From the NCBI GenBank assembly GCA_963682175.1, contig OY821786.1:27054501-27118500 (forward strand): a stretch of 64,000 bases of DNA, given 5' to 3'. The DNA comes from Triglochin maritima (lineage: Eukaryota > Streptophyta > Magnoliopsida > Alismatales > Juncaginaceae). The position numbers and the translations under genes are program-made. Under the pieces are notes generated by a model. That model did no database searches. It had not been told where the DNA came from and saw only the letters and a list, made by a program, of their open reading frames with translations. Within the stretch, counting starts at the first letter, position 1, and each line of letters begins with the position of its first letter. Shown here piece after piece: positions 11,219-22,737 of this stretch.

Positions 11219-12600
11219 TGTTTTGATTTTGCTTAAACCGCAAGTGCACGCCCACGATGAAGTGGTGGAAAGTATGGGTCAAATTTATAGGGAGGTGTGT
11301 TGACTCTGGTTCCTCAGAAACAACTGGCAAATAAGGAGAGAATAGATACACTAAACTAGTAACTAACAAATGAGAAAGACAATAAGTCGAGATTAACTAA
11401 AACTAAACTAAGAAACTAACAAAGCTAGATGAAACTCAGTAAGGAAAACCCCTAAAAGGGGAGTGTGTGTGCACATGTAATAAGATGGTGAAGAATGCAT
11501 TCAATAAGGCACAAGTGTAGGTTGTGTTTTCATGCATAGGAAGTGTCTAATGGTTTGGAAAAACCTATCATTTCAATCACTAACCTAGTTGATTAACATG
11601 AGCATAAACAAGTTGTTATTAAGAACCTAATCAAGAATGGGAAGTGTCTAAAACTTTTGGCAAAACCCATCAAGTTAAGTTTTCTCATTTAAACAAACAA
11701 GCATACATTCACATTCATCACATATCGCATAAGAGATCACTCGTTCCCATTCTTTATTACATGTATAAACATCATCTCCACCCTGAAAGGGGGATGGAAC
11801 AACTCATTAGACAATAAGTTAACAATTATACAAAGAAAGAAATACATTCTAACTAGTTATATTAAGATTAGGAAAACAAAACAAAGCTAAACATGCAAGC
11901 ATTCAAAAAAGACAACATTAAAACAAAACTAGAAAAAAATATTTTATTGGTGACTCACATTACAAGTAGCATTCTTCTCCATTTGAGTTTTTCTCCAAAG
12001 GCTTACTCCAAGTAGAGAGAATGGTCACCCAGCAATGGGAAAGTTACAAAGGAGGAAGAAAAGTTCTATTTATAGACATGAAAAGGCAACTAGGGACAAT
12101 CCTCCGATGTAGGACTAATGAAACATACTTAAAATGGGCATAAACTACATAACCCACAACGACACGAAACTGAGTTGGATTCGGACCAAAATTGACCACC
12201 AATTGGCAGTCACAATTGGTCAGATGAGACCTAATTTTGCATGTCTACTTAAGTTCTTCAAATCCTCACGTGGGGTGTTCCTTGGTCAGTCATTTGAGTC
12301 TGCGCCCGAATCTAATTGCCAAAATACTCCTCATGATGGTGTGGAGTTTTTCGGTTTGCTATTTGGTCCCTCCGGGCTTACGTCTAGGTCCTTCTCTTTT
12401 GCTGATGGGTCATTGTGTATGACAGACAAGTCCATTTTGCATCATTTAAGTCATTTCTTCATATGTTTCATTCATTTTTCTCTTACATTCTCTTCTTTAT
12501 TACCTAATACCTGAAATATAACAACAAACACTCGAGTAGCACAAAATTGGGGTAAAATAAAGGATATATAGCATGAGTACGATGTATGATATGCTACTAA
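11219..12600 (-). repeat. 5' LTR of element E1 (family 3)
   Basis: The minus strand runs from a TAGTAGCATATCATAC-type start near 12600 to AAAACA at 11219. The same LTR recurs in plus orientation as E2. Its 3' third resembles family 2, while its start is distinct. It carries a decayed copy of the U3 palindrome at about 12190-12210 and a TATA-like CTATAAATAG on the minus strand near 12070. Start position is uncertain by one or two bases because the terminal dinucleotide is mutated. Confidence 0.75.
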
Positions 12601-13412
12601 TCAATGACGGTTTTGGATGATTTGAACAAATTAGAGTGAGGACCTACTTTGAAGTGTTCACCAATGAGGGAGATGATCATCAGAAAAGGAAGAAAATTAA
12701 GGTTACGGCTAGAGACATAGCACATGTTATTGGTGATGAAGAGAGACCAATTTGTGTGAGCCCCGGTGCAAAGACTAAATAAGCATTTCATTAGTTGATG
12801 ACCAAGTTCACCTTGGTGACCTTTGTGAATGTGAAGATTGTAGGAGATGAATTGACAAAGGACTTTACCAATGATTGGTAGATTACTGACGCCAAGTTGT
12901 AAATGTCGTCTTCGACACTTGGGAGACTGATGATCTCCCCAAGTAGTGAGGCGGTGAGAGTGAAAAAAACACCGTTGATTTTGGATGTGAGGGCATTTTG
13001 AGTGTCGTCTTGAGTGGTGATTTCTACAAGGTTCGCATAAAATTACCAGCAATTTTTGGCTGAAAATTTCACTGGAAGCTTGTTTTCGATGAAATCACCC
13101 AGATGATATTCCACAAGAAAAGTTGAGAGGTTGATTTCCTTGAGATCGTTTGTTACGATCTTCCACTCCAGAATAAGGTTGACACAACTAATAAATAAGA
13201 AGTACCACTCTGCCTTTTGGTGGATGAAGATGTAGGATGGTATGGGAAGAGCTCTTCGGGAATTTCTTCTACCTGTGCCATCGAGGTGGATGGGATGTCG
13301 GGATTAAGACAACTTTTTTTGCCGGAGGGACAAACATCTTCTCTTTCTTCTCGGTTGATTTCTTAGTCGGGGTCGCCACTTTCTGTGAGGCAAGAACCTT
13401 CTTAAGAGTCAT
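12601..13412 (-). pseudogene. Putative plant transposon protein gene, degraded
   Basis: The minus strand opens at an ATG (13412) with a Lys-rich N-terminus (MTLKKVLASQKVATPTKK...), then shifts frame into a stretch matching the 'putative plant transposon protein' pattern: an aromatic/hydrophobic block, FYANL, a T-KINGVFFTL segment and LPSVEDDIY, followed by a helical C-terminal part. At least two frameshifts and several stops break it. A TATA-like TATATAAAC lies about 110 bp upstream (13519-13527). E1 abuts the 3' end. The same domain class occurs as an intact ORF in B (45353-46228). Function of the family is unknown to me; assignment is by remembered pattern, not by search. Confidence 0.5.
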
Positions 13413-15185
13413 TCAAATGTGGTGAAGATTGTAGGAATTGGACGAATTTGAGTAGAAGAAAGACTTTTGAATGTTTGTAGAAAAGATGGATGAAAAAGAA
13501 AGAGTGAATGGGGACTTGTTTATATAGAAAACATCAAGGGCGGATTGGGAAATTCGTGTCCAACGGTTGTCCATTAATGGTGCGGATAACCGTTGGGGAA
13601 CTCTAATGGCTAAATAATGCAACGCCTCGATCGACCGCAACCGGTTCGGTCCTTCGAAATGTGTGGACAGTGATTACAAATTCGCTTATGGGATTTTTTG
13701 AACGAACGTCCGTGGAGGGGGGTTGTTTCACTTTTTCGTGCACTGAATCCATGCCCATTTTTTCTTTTTCGTCGGAAACCTATCGTATCCGGTCTCCCGA
13801 ACACATTTTGGTCACCTAAAACCCCTAAGTAAAATCACAAGTTCAGACAACCCAAACGCTTTCGGTCAATATAAGACAAATTCTTGAGAAATATTGTGTT
13901 ATATGTTAAATGGTCATTATAAGACAAGACAAGATTATATGCAACGAGAAGTTAAAGAATAATATGGATTTTTTGGCGAAGGAAGACCTTCAGGAATATG
14001 GATTGGAAAAATTCTACACGATTAATGTTGTAACTTGTAACACAATTACTAAACAGATGTTTGATACATATAGATGTAATGGACAAACACGATTAACACT
14101 ATAAAGATACATATGTCGTTTAAAGTACATGAGTCTTTTCTTTAAAACTCAAAAGGGTCCTTAAATGGTTAAACCACAAACCTACCCTATACATGGACTG
14201 ACACAAACAGATGTTTGCAAGAGGACTACAAGGACCGCGTGTCACCACTCACCAGCCACGTCAACCCATTTTGAGGATTTGTTTTGGAATTTTTAAGCAA
14301 ATTTGTTCTTTGATAGAGTGGGAAATAGTTCTTTGATAGAGTGCACAAGCCAACCACGTCAAAGCAATTCAAAATTTGTTCATTGATAGAGTGGAAAATA
14401 GTTAATTTTTCCCAAAAAAACTGGTTGGAATGATTCGTTCCATTAAACATGACCGGGCTACACCGTAACTTTTCAAAGAACTGCCATAGTTTTCAAAACA
14501 AACCGTAAATCTTCCTCCGCCCCGCCGAGTCGCCGACCGCAATAAAAAATCAAAGCCGAAGAAATGACATCAAACATGGAAGTCCTGAGTACCAGCGATA
14601 GAAAGCAGGTGTGTTGGTCATCGTGAAAACATTGTCGTCGTTTTTAACCACCATGGTGTGGGTGTGTTAAGTTTGTCGATGTCTATCCTTTAAACAATGT
14701 AGGTTGTGTCCTTTCACAGCTAGGCTTTGTTCTTTTAGGGGGGTTTCTACAGTTAGAATGCAATGGAAAAGAAAATATTTTCCCTTTGACGGTTTGACCT
14801 AGTATTTTCCCTATGTTTGTGCATATCTTGGAAAGTTTAAAATTTTTGGTTTAGGGTTAGGGTAAAGCCCGCCCTCTCCCCCGTCCGACACTTTCCAGCC
14901 CTGCCTCATACCCTTTGGTGACACCTTCCCTTCGGCCCTCTTGCCCTCCCACCCTCACCCTCCAGCCGTGCCTCATCCCCTCCGGGCACCTATGGTGACG
15001 TCCTCCAGTCGATATAAACATGTGTTTATCTACAAAGAGTATTTTTGGTTGCGGTATGTCTATATTCTTGAACAAATAATAAGAAGTGTATTGGTACTTT
15101 TCTTGTGAAGAAGGCTGAATACGCAAGTGGCATATTACCTTCCTAAAATTCCTCTTAATATAGGTATTTATATTGATGGGTTTCA
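13413..15185. other. Unassigned interval between E1/pseudogene and copia I
   Basis: No convincing gene. The first 200 bases are the likely promoter region of the pseudogene. Other contents are a threefold TTCTTTGATAGAGTGGAAA-type repeat (about 14300-14405), a CTTTAAAG-type patch (about 14105-14160) that recurs near 24170-24320, and a GC-rich patch (14865-15005) with two copies of an ATGAGGCA-GGCTGGA motif about 110 bp apart on the minus strand. Short open frames here show no recognisable domain. Confidence 0.5.
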
Positions 15186-17546
15186 TGTTGGCTTTTTGGC
15201 CTTAATCTATATTAGTTTTGATGATTAATTAAACTAATGTTAATCAATCAACCTAATCAATCAAAGTGAGCAAACAAGATTACATGCATTGTATATATAT
15301 TTGTATACTAGCAATCATCTTAATAGGTTGATCAAGACAATCAAGGAAATTAGCATTGGGACAAGGACATCAAGACTCAAGACTTGTATTCAAAGCTTTG
15401 GATCAAGACATGTAACTTTTATATTTATTGAGTCCATAAGGTTTAATGTAAACTTGAGCACTAGGATTCTGTCCCGTCATTTCTCGGTAAACCGAACTTA
15501 TTTCGGTTAACCAAATCATACCCAGTTCGGTCCACCGAACACCTGTCGGATAGCCGGATTTTTCCAACCAGTAAGACTTAGGTGTTCTCAATCCTAAACT
15601 TCACCACTTGCACATCCAATTCGATATCATATCCAAGTGTGCATAGTATAGAGTGTTAGTTAGATTATGATTCTGATTGATCGTTTTATATTTAACCGCA
15701 AGTGCACGGCCGCGTTGAAGCGGTGGCAAATACGGGTCGTCCACTGGGAGGTGTGTCGACACTTGGTTTGTGCGAAGGCGAGAGGTAAAGAAAGGGAAGA
15801 AAGGTTGGTTACACTAAACTACACTAAAACGCAAATGGAAATGGAAGAAAAGCAAGAAAACTAAACCCCAAAGGGGGTAGAGAAATAATGTGAACATAAA
15901 GAAGTGTGTGTGTGTTCATTAAGCTCCTCACAACATGTAGTGCATGAAATCATAAAACTACATCCAACTTTGCCTCCACATGAATTAAGATATGACTACA
16001 TCATTAAAACATACAAGACAATAATTGGAATGAAGCTACATGAACTCAAGTATAAAGACTATACCCTACTATGCCTCTACATGAATTAAGATTTCACTAC
16101 ATCATTAAAACATACAAGACATTAGCTAAGGTAAAGGCAACAAGAGCACATACACTACAAATTGTGTTTCCAACATTAACTTCATCCATATCCTAACCTT
16201 ATCATTCCCCATAAAATAGGTCCACTAATCAAAGCATAAGCTAAGCTTCATTCAAGAGCATTAGCCTATCAAAGATAAGAGTGGAGACCCATTAGATGGT
16301 TATGGAAATCATATAAAGCTCAAGGGATAAAAATAACACACACTTAATACACTACATGATTATATCACATATTTCTCCACCCCCCAAATGGGGATGGAAC
16401 TACTCACTACTCATTACACTAACTATATTAGCAAAAGAAAGCATAATACTGAAATGAAAGTTAACTAAGAAGGAAAGAAGCATTAAAGAAACATAAAAGG
16501 AAAGGAAAGACTAAACGAACATGCACAAATTAAAAGACAAGATTAAAAGAAACTAGAAGAATTATTTTATTAACAAATGACTCACATTGAAGGTAGCATT
16601 CTTCTCCACCTTGAGTTTTTGCTTCAAGGCTCACTCCTTAGTAGAGAGAATGCAACCAAGCAATGGGTAATTACAATGGAAGGTGAAGAGTTCTATTTAT
16701 AAGCATGGAAAAAGCTAATCGTGGACAATCCCCCGATGTGGGACTAAACCAATACCAAAAATAGCCTAAACGAACATTAATACAAGTCCAGGAGAAATTT
16801 CGACGGATCCTGAGCAATATGGACCGCCAATTAGCGGTCCAAGACCGCCAATTGGCGGTCCAAAATTGTCGGATCGTGTTGGAATTTGTTGTGGGCTTTG
16901 CTTTCTGGTATTGTTGGTCTTTGATGCGGTTACTCGACTTGTTGGAGCTCCGACCCGAATAGAATTGGTAAAATACTCCCCATGATGGTGTGAAGTATCC
17001 TGTTTTGCTCTTAGGTCCTTCTGTCTTACATTCAGGTCCTTCTCCTTTGCATCTTGGTCCCTAGATCTCACCATTCAGTCCTTTTTCCCAGCTTTTGGGT
17101 CCTTTCATGGCTCTTCTCTTCAAACCTCTTTATTCCTGAAAACTAAACATAAAACTCGTCACGTAGCATTGCTTAGGTGTAAGATAATGGATATAAGATA
17201 CAAATATGAGCATGAAATGATGTCAATCAGATTCCAATTCCTTATTCAAGAATCACCAAGTTGTAAAGCTTCGAGGAAGCTCCCCCTCAGGTTGTGAGAG
17301 GAGACACGAGCGAGACGAGGTTGTTCACGAGGCTCGGTGTTGTAAATGGCGTTGGTCTCGGCCCGGAACGGAGATTGGTTAGTGGAACCGTAAGCGAGGA
17401 GGACTAGGACCCGGGTGTGGGTGCCGAACCTCTCTAAACTCCGGTGTCGACGATTTTGTGGTTTGCATTGTCTCTTTCCTCAATCCTTCGATTAGTATTT
17501 TTAATTCCGTATTTTTCGATCGATTAGAGTGCCATAGATCCTAACA
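15186..17546 (+). repeat. 5' LTR of copia I, split by a solo LTR and internally deleted
   Basis: Starts TGTTGGCTTTTTGGCC and ends GATCCTAACA beside the primer site. 15674-17229 is a later insertion. Compared with the 3' LTR it lacks about 690 bp after GGTGTTCTC (15588-15596), where sequence jumps to CAATCCTAAACTTC. The lost part includes most of the palindrome array. Confidence 0.85.
15674..17229 (-). mobile_element. Solo LTR, Athila family 2, inserted in the 5' LTR of copia I
   Basis: Minus orientation, TGATTGACATCATTTCATGC at 17229 to CGATCAATCA at 15674. The duplication GATTC is perfect at 15669-15673 and 17230-17234. It has two neighbouring U3 palindromes, one imperfect (16822-16839) and one perfect (16843-16860), and a TATA-like box near 16695. 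Confidence 0.95.
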
Positions 17547-17548
17547 AT

Positions 17549-17560
17549 TGGTATCAGAGC
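17549..17560 (+). promoter_or_regulatory. Primer binding site of copia I
   Basis: TGGTATCAGAGC, complementary to the 3' end of initiator methionine tRNA, two bases after the 5' LTR and about 40 bp before the gag ATG. Confidence 0.9.
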
Positions 17561-17599
17561 ATTAGGTTGCTAATTTCATTTACTTAATCGTAATTTAGC

Positions 17600-18676
17600 A
17601 TGGCATCTAGTTCTAATCATTGTGAAGGATTATCTACATCTAAGCCACCTTTGTTTAATGGGTTAAACTACGACTATTGGAAGAAAAGAATGAGAATATA
17701 TTTGCTATCAAATTATTTGAAATATTGGACATTCATATTAAACTCATACACACCTCCTAATGATGATGAAATTGTATCCTTAACAAAACCAAAAATTAAG
17801 GAAGCGGAGATGAATTCCCGTATTATGAATATCTTGTATTGTGGGTTAAATGAAGGGGAATACAATAGAGTAAGAGGTTGTGAAAGTGCTTATGATATTT
17901 GGCATACATTAGAGATGCATCATGAGGGTTCAACTAGATTGAAAGAAACAAGGATTAATTTGCTCATGCACAAATATGAATTATTTCGTATGCAATCCGG
18001 TGAAAACATAAGTGAGATGCACACTCGCTTCACCGAGATCGTTAACTCTCTTAAAGCACTTGGCAAGGATTTTAGCAAGGGAGAAATGACTCAAAAGATT
18101 CTCCGGTCACTCACCGACGATTGGGAGGAGAAGACGACCGCCATCAAAGAAGCACAAGATCTCACCAAATTATCAGTCGATGAGCTAATGAGTAGTCTCA
18201 TGACATATGAGATACAAATGAAAGACCGCAAGGAGAAGGGAGTCAAGAAATCCTTGGGGCTACATGTCGTCGCCAATTCGAGCAAAGGAGATAGTGACAT
18301 CGAGGAACAATTGGCGACACATCAATTTAAGGAGTTTCTCAAAGAAGAGAAAGAAAGGAGAAAAGAGAAGAAGAAGAGCAAAAGAAAAGAGAAGAAGAAG
18401 AAAGCTCTCAAAGCTACGTGGGACACTTCATCATCTTCATCAATTGAAGGCGAATTCGCCTCGATGTGCTTCATGGCAATAGAAGATGACGAAAGTGAGG
18501 TATCTTCTTGCTCTAGTCGCGATTCAATTAATTCAAATAATTCAAATGCATATAATGAACTTCAATGTGAATTCAATGAATTGCTTGAAAATTTTGAGAA
18601 AATTTGTCAAAAGAATAAACTAGCAAGAAAGAAAATTAATGAGCTACAATCTCAAATTGAATATATCATGAATGAG
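17600..18676 (+). CDS. gag: Copia I gag, N-terminal part (359 codons before the LINE)
   Basis: Capsid-type protein of a Ty1/copia element. ATG at 17600 follows the primer site closely. Residues about 15-40 hold the PLFNGLNYDYWKKRM motif of copia Gag N-termini. About 60-200 is the helical UBN2-type copia Gag domain. About 240-270 is an almost pure Lys/Arg/Glu tract. A coiled coil begins at about 315. There is no CX2CX4HX4C zinc knuckle, unusual for copia Gag; the basic tract may take over RNA binding (inference). The frame is open to 18676, where a LINE inserted, and resumes in phase at 20451, so gag was uninterrupted, about 495 codons, before that event. Confidence 0.85.
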
Positions 18677-20437
18677 GGGATCTCTCGAACCAGCTTGGTG
18701 TGGGGATGTACAGATCTCCCACCTCCTTTTCGCAGATGATGTGATGGTCTTTGCTGCTGCTACAAGAGCCAATGCTCAGGTGATAAAGCATATCCTTACA
18801 GAATTCTCAGCAAACTCCGGGCTGTAGTTGAATGTAGCAAAGAGTCAAGTTTTCATGGGAGGAGGAGCCACCGAGGGCACATGGATTTGCTCACATGTAG
18901 GTATGGAGAGAGCTGATTTTCCGGTTACATACTTAGGCCTCCCTCTCTTCTCCGCAAGGCTGGGGAGACATCATTGCATGGGTCTGGTCAGCAAGGCGCA
19001 ACAACGGCTCAGCACATGGAAGAGAAACTTTCTTTCGATGGCGGGTCGTGTGGAGTTAGTCAAGAGCGTACTTGTGTCTATGAGCATTTATTGGACATCA
19101 GCGTTTCTTCTCCCGAGGAAAGTCTTAAAGGAGGTGGAGAGCATTATGATTCACTTCATTTGGGGAGGCCCTACGAAGTGGGTGGTGGTAGCTTGGAAGG
19201 ACATTTGCAAACCGAAAAAGGAGGGAGGTTTGGGGCTGAGGAGACTAAAGGACTAGAATGATGCTGGGCTGGTTTGGCTCCTTTGGTTGATTATCGCGGA
19301 TGGTGGATCGTTGTGGGTTCGGTGTATACGAAGGAAATACTTACGGAACCGTAACATCTGGTTAGCTAGGCCACCGGCTGGGTGCTTGTGGGCGTGGCGG
19401 GGCATTCTAAGTGTCCGCGAAGTGGCAAAGAATAGAATCCAATACCAAGTGGGAGACGGGATAGCAATTCGGTTTTTTACCGACCCTTGATGTGGACAAC
19501 CCTTACTCTCCTCACCCGGGGGAGAACGTCTCGAGTACGACATGGGGATGCCTAGGGATAGTATGGTCTCTTGGTTCATTCATGAAGGGGTTTGGACTCT
19601 CCCTGAGCCGAGGTCCCTAGAGATGGTAGTATTATGGCCAAGGATATTGCAAACTCCAATTCATGGGGGCGAGATAAGCCTATTAGAGCTGGAGCAAGAA
19701 GTGAGACATTTTCAGCAACGGAAGTTTGGAGTTGGGTGGTACCTCAAGGAAGGAAGGTGGGCTTGACTGAGGTGGTTTGGCACAAGTATCACATACCTAA
19801 GCATGCTATCACATTTTGGAGAGCCGTGAGAGGACAGTTGATCACAAAAGCGCTTATGCAAGCTAGGGGAGCAATCCATGACCCTCGTTGTGTATTGTGT
19901 GAGGAAAGAGATGAAGATATGGCACACCTTTTCTGGGAATGCCGCTTCACACGTCAAGTATGGGTACAAATGTTGAGAATACTACGGCTGGACACTAGTG
20001 CAGGCCTCACCCTTGGTGCGAAAGTGGAGAGGCTCCACAAGATGCGAGGGTCAAAGCTACAGCAAGCCACCACAAGACTCGCTCTTGCTGCAACCATATA
20101 TGAGTGTTGGCAAGAACGAAACAGGCGGATATTCGAAAAAGAGAAGTGCCGACCTGAGGATGTGAGCACATTTATAAAGGATGTGGTGCGGCTGATGGGC
20201 ACGAGGATTAGGGAGCTTCGAGATGACTCTGAGGTTTTACGAATGTATGAGAGTAATTGGGGATAGCTGAAACACCATATAGGTGGAGAGTTTTTTTGTA
20301 TGTTGTTTAATGTAGATTCTAGTTATGCACTAAGTATGACTTGAGGGATGTAATAGAAAATTTTGATAGGCTGTAAATGTTTACACACATCAATATATTA
20401 GAGGCAATGCCTCCCTTTTGCTTTGCAAAAAAAAATC
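18677..20437 (+). mobile_element. 5'-truncated plant L1-type LINE in copia I gag
   Basis: Flanked by a perfect 13-bp duplication, TATCATGAATGAG, at 18664-18676 and 20438-20450, with an A tract (20427-20435) at the 3' end. These are hallmarks of target-primed reverse transcription. It starts inside the reverse transcriptase, so the endonuclease ORF and most of the polymerase were never copied. The 3' UTR is 20267-20426. Confidence 0.93.
18710..20266 (+). pseudogene. LINE reverse transcriptase C-terminal part with zf-RVT domain
   Basis: Opens with the polymerase active-site segment HLLFADDVMVF (about 18718-18750), then the thumb region (YLGLPLF, LSTWKRNFLSMAGRVELVKSVL, FIWGG, GGLGLRRLKD). Near 19770-19975 is the zinc-binding reverse-transcriptase domain typical of plant LINEs (HKYHIPKHAITFWRAV, CVLCEERDEDMAHLFWEC). 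It ends at the TAG after ESNWG (20264-20266). Stops near 18826, 19254 and 19489 and frame changes near 19260 and 19640 show it is dead. Orientation is the same as copia I. Confidence 0.9.
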
Positions 20438-20450
20438 TATCATGAATGAG

Positions 20451-20861
20451 AAGAATGAATTGCTTGCTAGTCATGATAAAATTGCATTAGAGAACACTAA
20501 ATTGATTGATGAAATTGCAACTCTAAATGCAAAACCTTCATGTAGTGACAATATTCAAGATCTAATTGCTAAAAATGTTCAATTACAAAAAGATCTTGAA
20601 AAATTCACAAGAGGAAAGAAAATGCTTGATATGCTTATTAGTAGTCAAAGACAATCTTTAGATAAGCATGGTGTAGGCTATTATGTTAACAACTACAAAA
20701 ACAATGTAATTCACACTACTATGAATGGAAAGCATTTCTTTGTGAATAAAAGTTCCTCAAGTGTTTGGGCACCTAAGACCAAAATGGTTTGGGTACCAAA
20801 AATTAATGTCAAAGGACACAAGGTTGTTTGGGTACCAAAATCTTCACTTGTAGGTACTTAG
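20451..20861 (+). CDS. gag: Copia I gag, C-terminal part after the LINE
   Basis: Continues the coiled-coil region (heptad-like Leu/Ile/Asn/Lys through about 90 residues) in the same phase as the N-terminal part. It ends with repeated TKMVWVPKIN / KVVWVPKSS units just before the stop; such WVPK units precede the protease in complete Sireviruses. Copia J ends at exactly the same point, so the loss of pol is a family property rather than damage to this copy. Confidence 0.8.
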   Translation, partial: KNELLASHDKIALENTKLIDEIATLNAKPSCSDNIQDLIAKNVQLQKDLEKFTRGKKMLDMLISSQRQSLDKHGVGYYVNNYKNNVIHTTMNGKHFFVNKSSSSVWAPKTKMVWVPKINVKGHKVVWVPKSSLVGT

Positions 20862-21238
20862 AAGAAGGAGAATCAATAGCGATCGGCTCAAGCAACAAAA
20901 GATCGATTCCAAGCTTCAAGGAAATCATTTGGATCAAATTCATAAAGTCGTCGTCGCTATCGAAAGGAGATTGGAACCAATACAAAATCGAGGATCAAAA
21001 GTTGGGTATTATTTTCAATCCTCTCAATTTTGACTATTTTAACATTTGGTTCTAATCTAGGGGTATTACATGCTTAATTGACATCATACATCATTGCTTT
21101 TAGGCCTTAGTGATAGGGGGAGCATATAATGTTATATCATCTAATTAAGGGGGAGAGCAATCATATAGAAAAAGGGAGAACTTAAATTGAAACTCAAGCA
21201 TTAAGATATAGATTTGCCATCATCAAAAAGGGGGAGAT
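20862..21238 (+). other. 3' UTR of copia I with multiple purine tracts
   Basis: Non-coding, between gag and the 3' LTR. Purine tracts AGGGGGAG (about 21115), AAGGGGGAGAG (about 21149) and AAAAAGGGGGAGA (21225-21237) are repeated. The last lies directly before the LTR and is the probable plus-strand primer. Confidence 0.75.
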
Positions 21239-22737
21239 TGTTGCCTTTTTGTCCTTAATCTATATTAGTTTTGATGATTAATTAAACTAATCTTAATCAA
21301 TCAACCTAATCAATCAAAGTGAGCAAACACGATTACATGCATTGCATATATATTTGTATACTTGCAATCATCTTAATAGGTTCATCAAGACAATTAAGGA
21401 AATGAGCATTTGGACAAGGACATCAAGACTCAAGACTTGTAATCAAAGCTTTGGATCAAGACATGCAACTTTTATATTTATTGAGTCCATAAGGTTTAAT
21501 GTAAACTTGAGAACTAGGATTCTGTCCCGTCATTGCTCGGTAAACCGAACATATTTCGGTTAACCGAATCATACCCAGTTTGGTCCACCGAACACCTGTT
21601 GGATAGCTGAATTCGTCCTACCAGTAAGACTTAGGTGTTCTCTGGAATTGCCCCAACGGAAGACCGAAACGCCTTCGGTCGACCGAATAGCCCTGGACCG
21701 GTTTTGGACTTTGCTCCAACGGTCGCATTCAAATCAAGACCCTAGAGCCCAAATTAACTTGACCCATTCTGAACGACCGCACACATTTCGGTCTACCGAA
21801 TCCATATTGGCTTTAGGAGCCCAACGGATATTTAACTTGACCGTTATCGATAAAACAATTTCCTACGCATTGTCAGCGTAATTCCCGTGCTACTTCGGTC
21901 TATCGAAGTATACACGGTCAACCGAACTTGAGTAGATCAGACCCCAATCAATTCTACTGTCCACCTTGGAACGGTGAACCGAATTTAATTAGGGCTAAAT
22001 AGATAAAAGCTACTGGAGGTTGGTGAACGGTGATCCGATACATAATCGGTCAACCGAGTCCTCAGTTCAGACCAATGTTTCGGACTACCGTGTGGATAAT
22101 GGTCGACCGAATCTGTCTCGATTTCTGGCCAAGCTTAAGTCACATCTTGCTTTCTCATTGGTCCATTCCCCACCAACTCCCAAACGGCTAGATGAGCTTG
22201 AAGGCTTATAAATAGGACCTCATTTGGTTGCTTTGTAGATCTTGAACACTTCCTATCTATCCAATACTCAAAGCCAAATCCTCTCCATCTTCAAGCTCTC
22301 AATCCACAACACTCAAGCCTAAACTTCACCACTTGCACATCCAATTCGATATCATATCCAAGTGTGCTCAAGTATATAGTGTTAGTTAGATTGTTATTCC
22401 AATTCCTTATTCAAGAATCACCAAGTTGTAAAGCTTCGAGGAAGCTCCCTCTCGGGTTGTGAGAGGAGACACGAGCGAAGCGAGGTTGTTCGCGAGGCTC
22501 GGTGTTGTAAACGGTGTTGGTCTCGCCCGGAACGGAGATCAGTTAGTGGAACCGTAAGCGAGGCTTGGGGGATCGAGCGAGGCTTGCGAGGAGGACTAGG
22601 ACCCGGGTGTGGGTGCCGAACCTCTCTAAACTCCGATGTCGACGATTTTGTGGTTTGCATTGTCTCTTTCCTTAATCCTTTGATTAGTATTTTTAATTCC
22701 GTATTTTTCCATCGATTAGAGGGCCATAGATCCTAAC
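21239..22737 (+). repeat. 3' LTR of copia I with palindrome array
   Basis: Starts TGTTGCCTTTTTGTCC and ends at GATCCTAAC; the final A is lost or changed. Between about 21535 and 22110 about a dozen copies of a CGGTNNACCGAA unit are scattered, with centres TA, CG, CT, CA and GA. The 3' part (22380-22737) is shared with copia J and M. Confidence 0.85.

Larger units (their letters stand above)
15186..22737 (+). mobile_element. Copia I: non-autonomous Sirevirus-like retrotransposon with gag only
   Basis: LTRs at 15186-17546 and 21239-22737 flank one gag gene and no protease, integrase or reverse transcriptase. The left flank is TTTCA (15181-15185) and the right flank is a similar but mutated TTTTA or TTTAA, so the duplication is only approximate. 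Insertions by a family-2 solo LTR (in the 5' LTR) and a LINE (in gag) came later. The Sirevirus assignment rests on the methionine-initiator primer site, several GGGGGAG tracts before the 3' LTR, palindrome arrays in the LTR and the gag C-terminal VWVPK repeats. Confidence 0.85.

Noticed and set aside
12134..12514. 126-codon ORF
   Set aside because: Lies antisense inside the E1 LTR and continues no known domain.
14857..15186. 109-codon Gly/Arg-rich minus ORF
   Set aside because: Low-complexity GC-rich patch; no domain or start context to support it.
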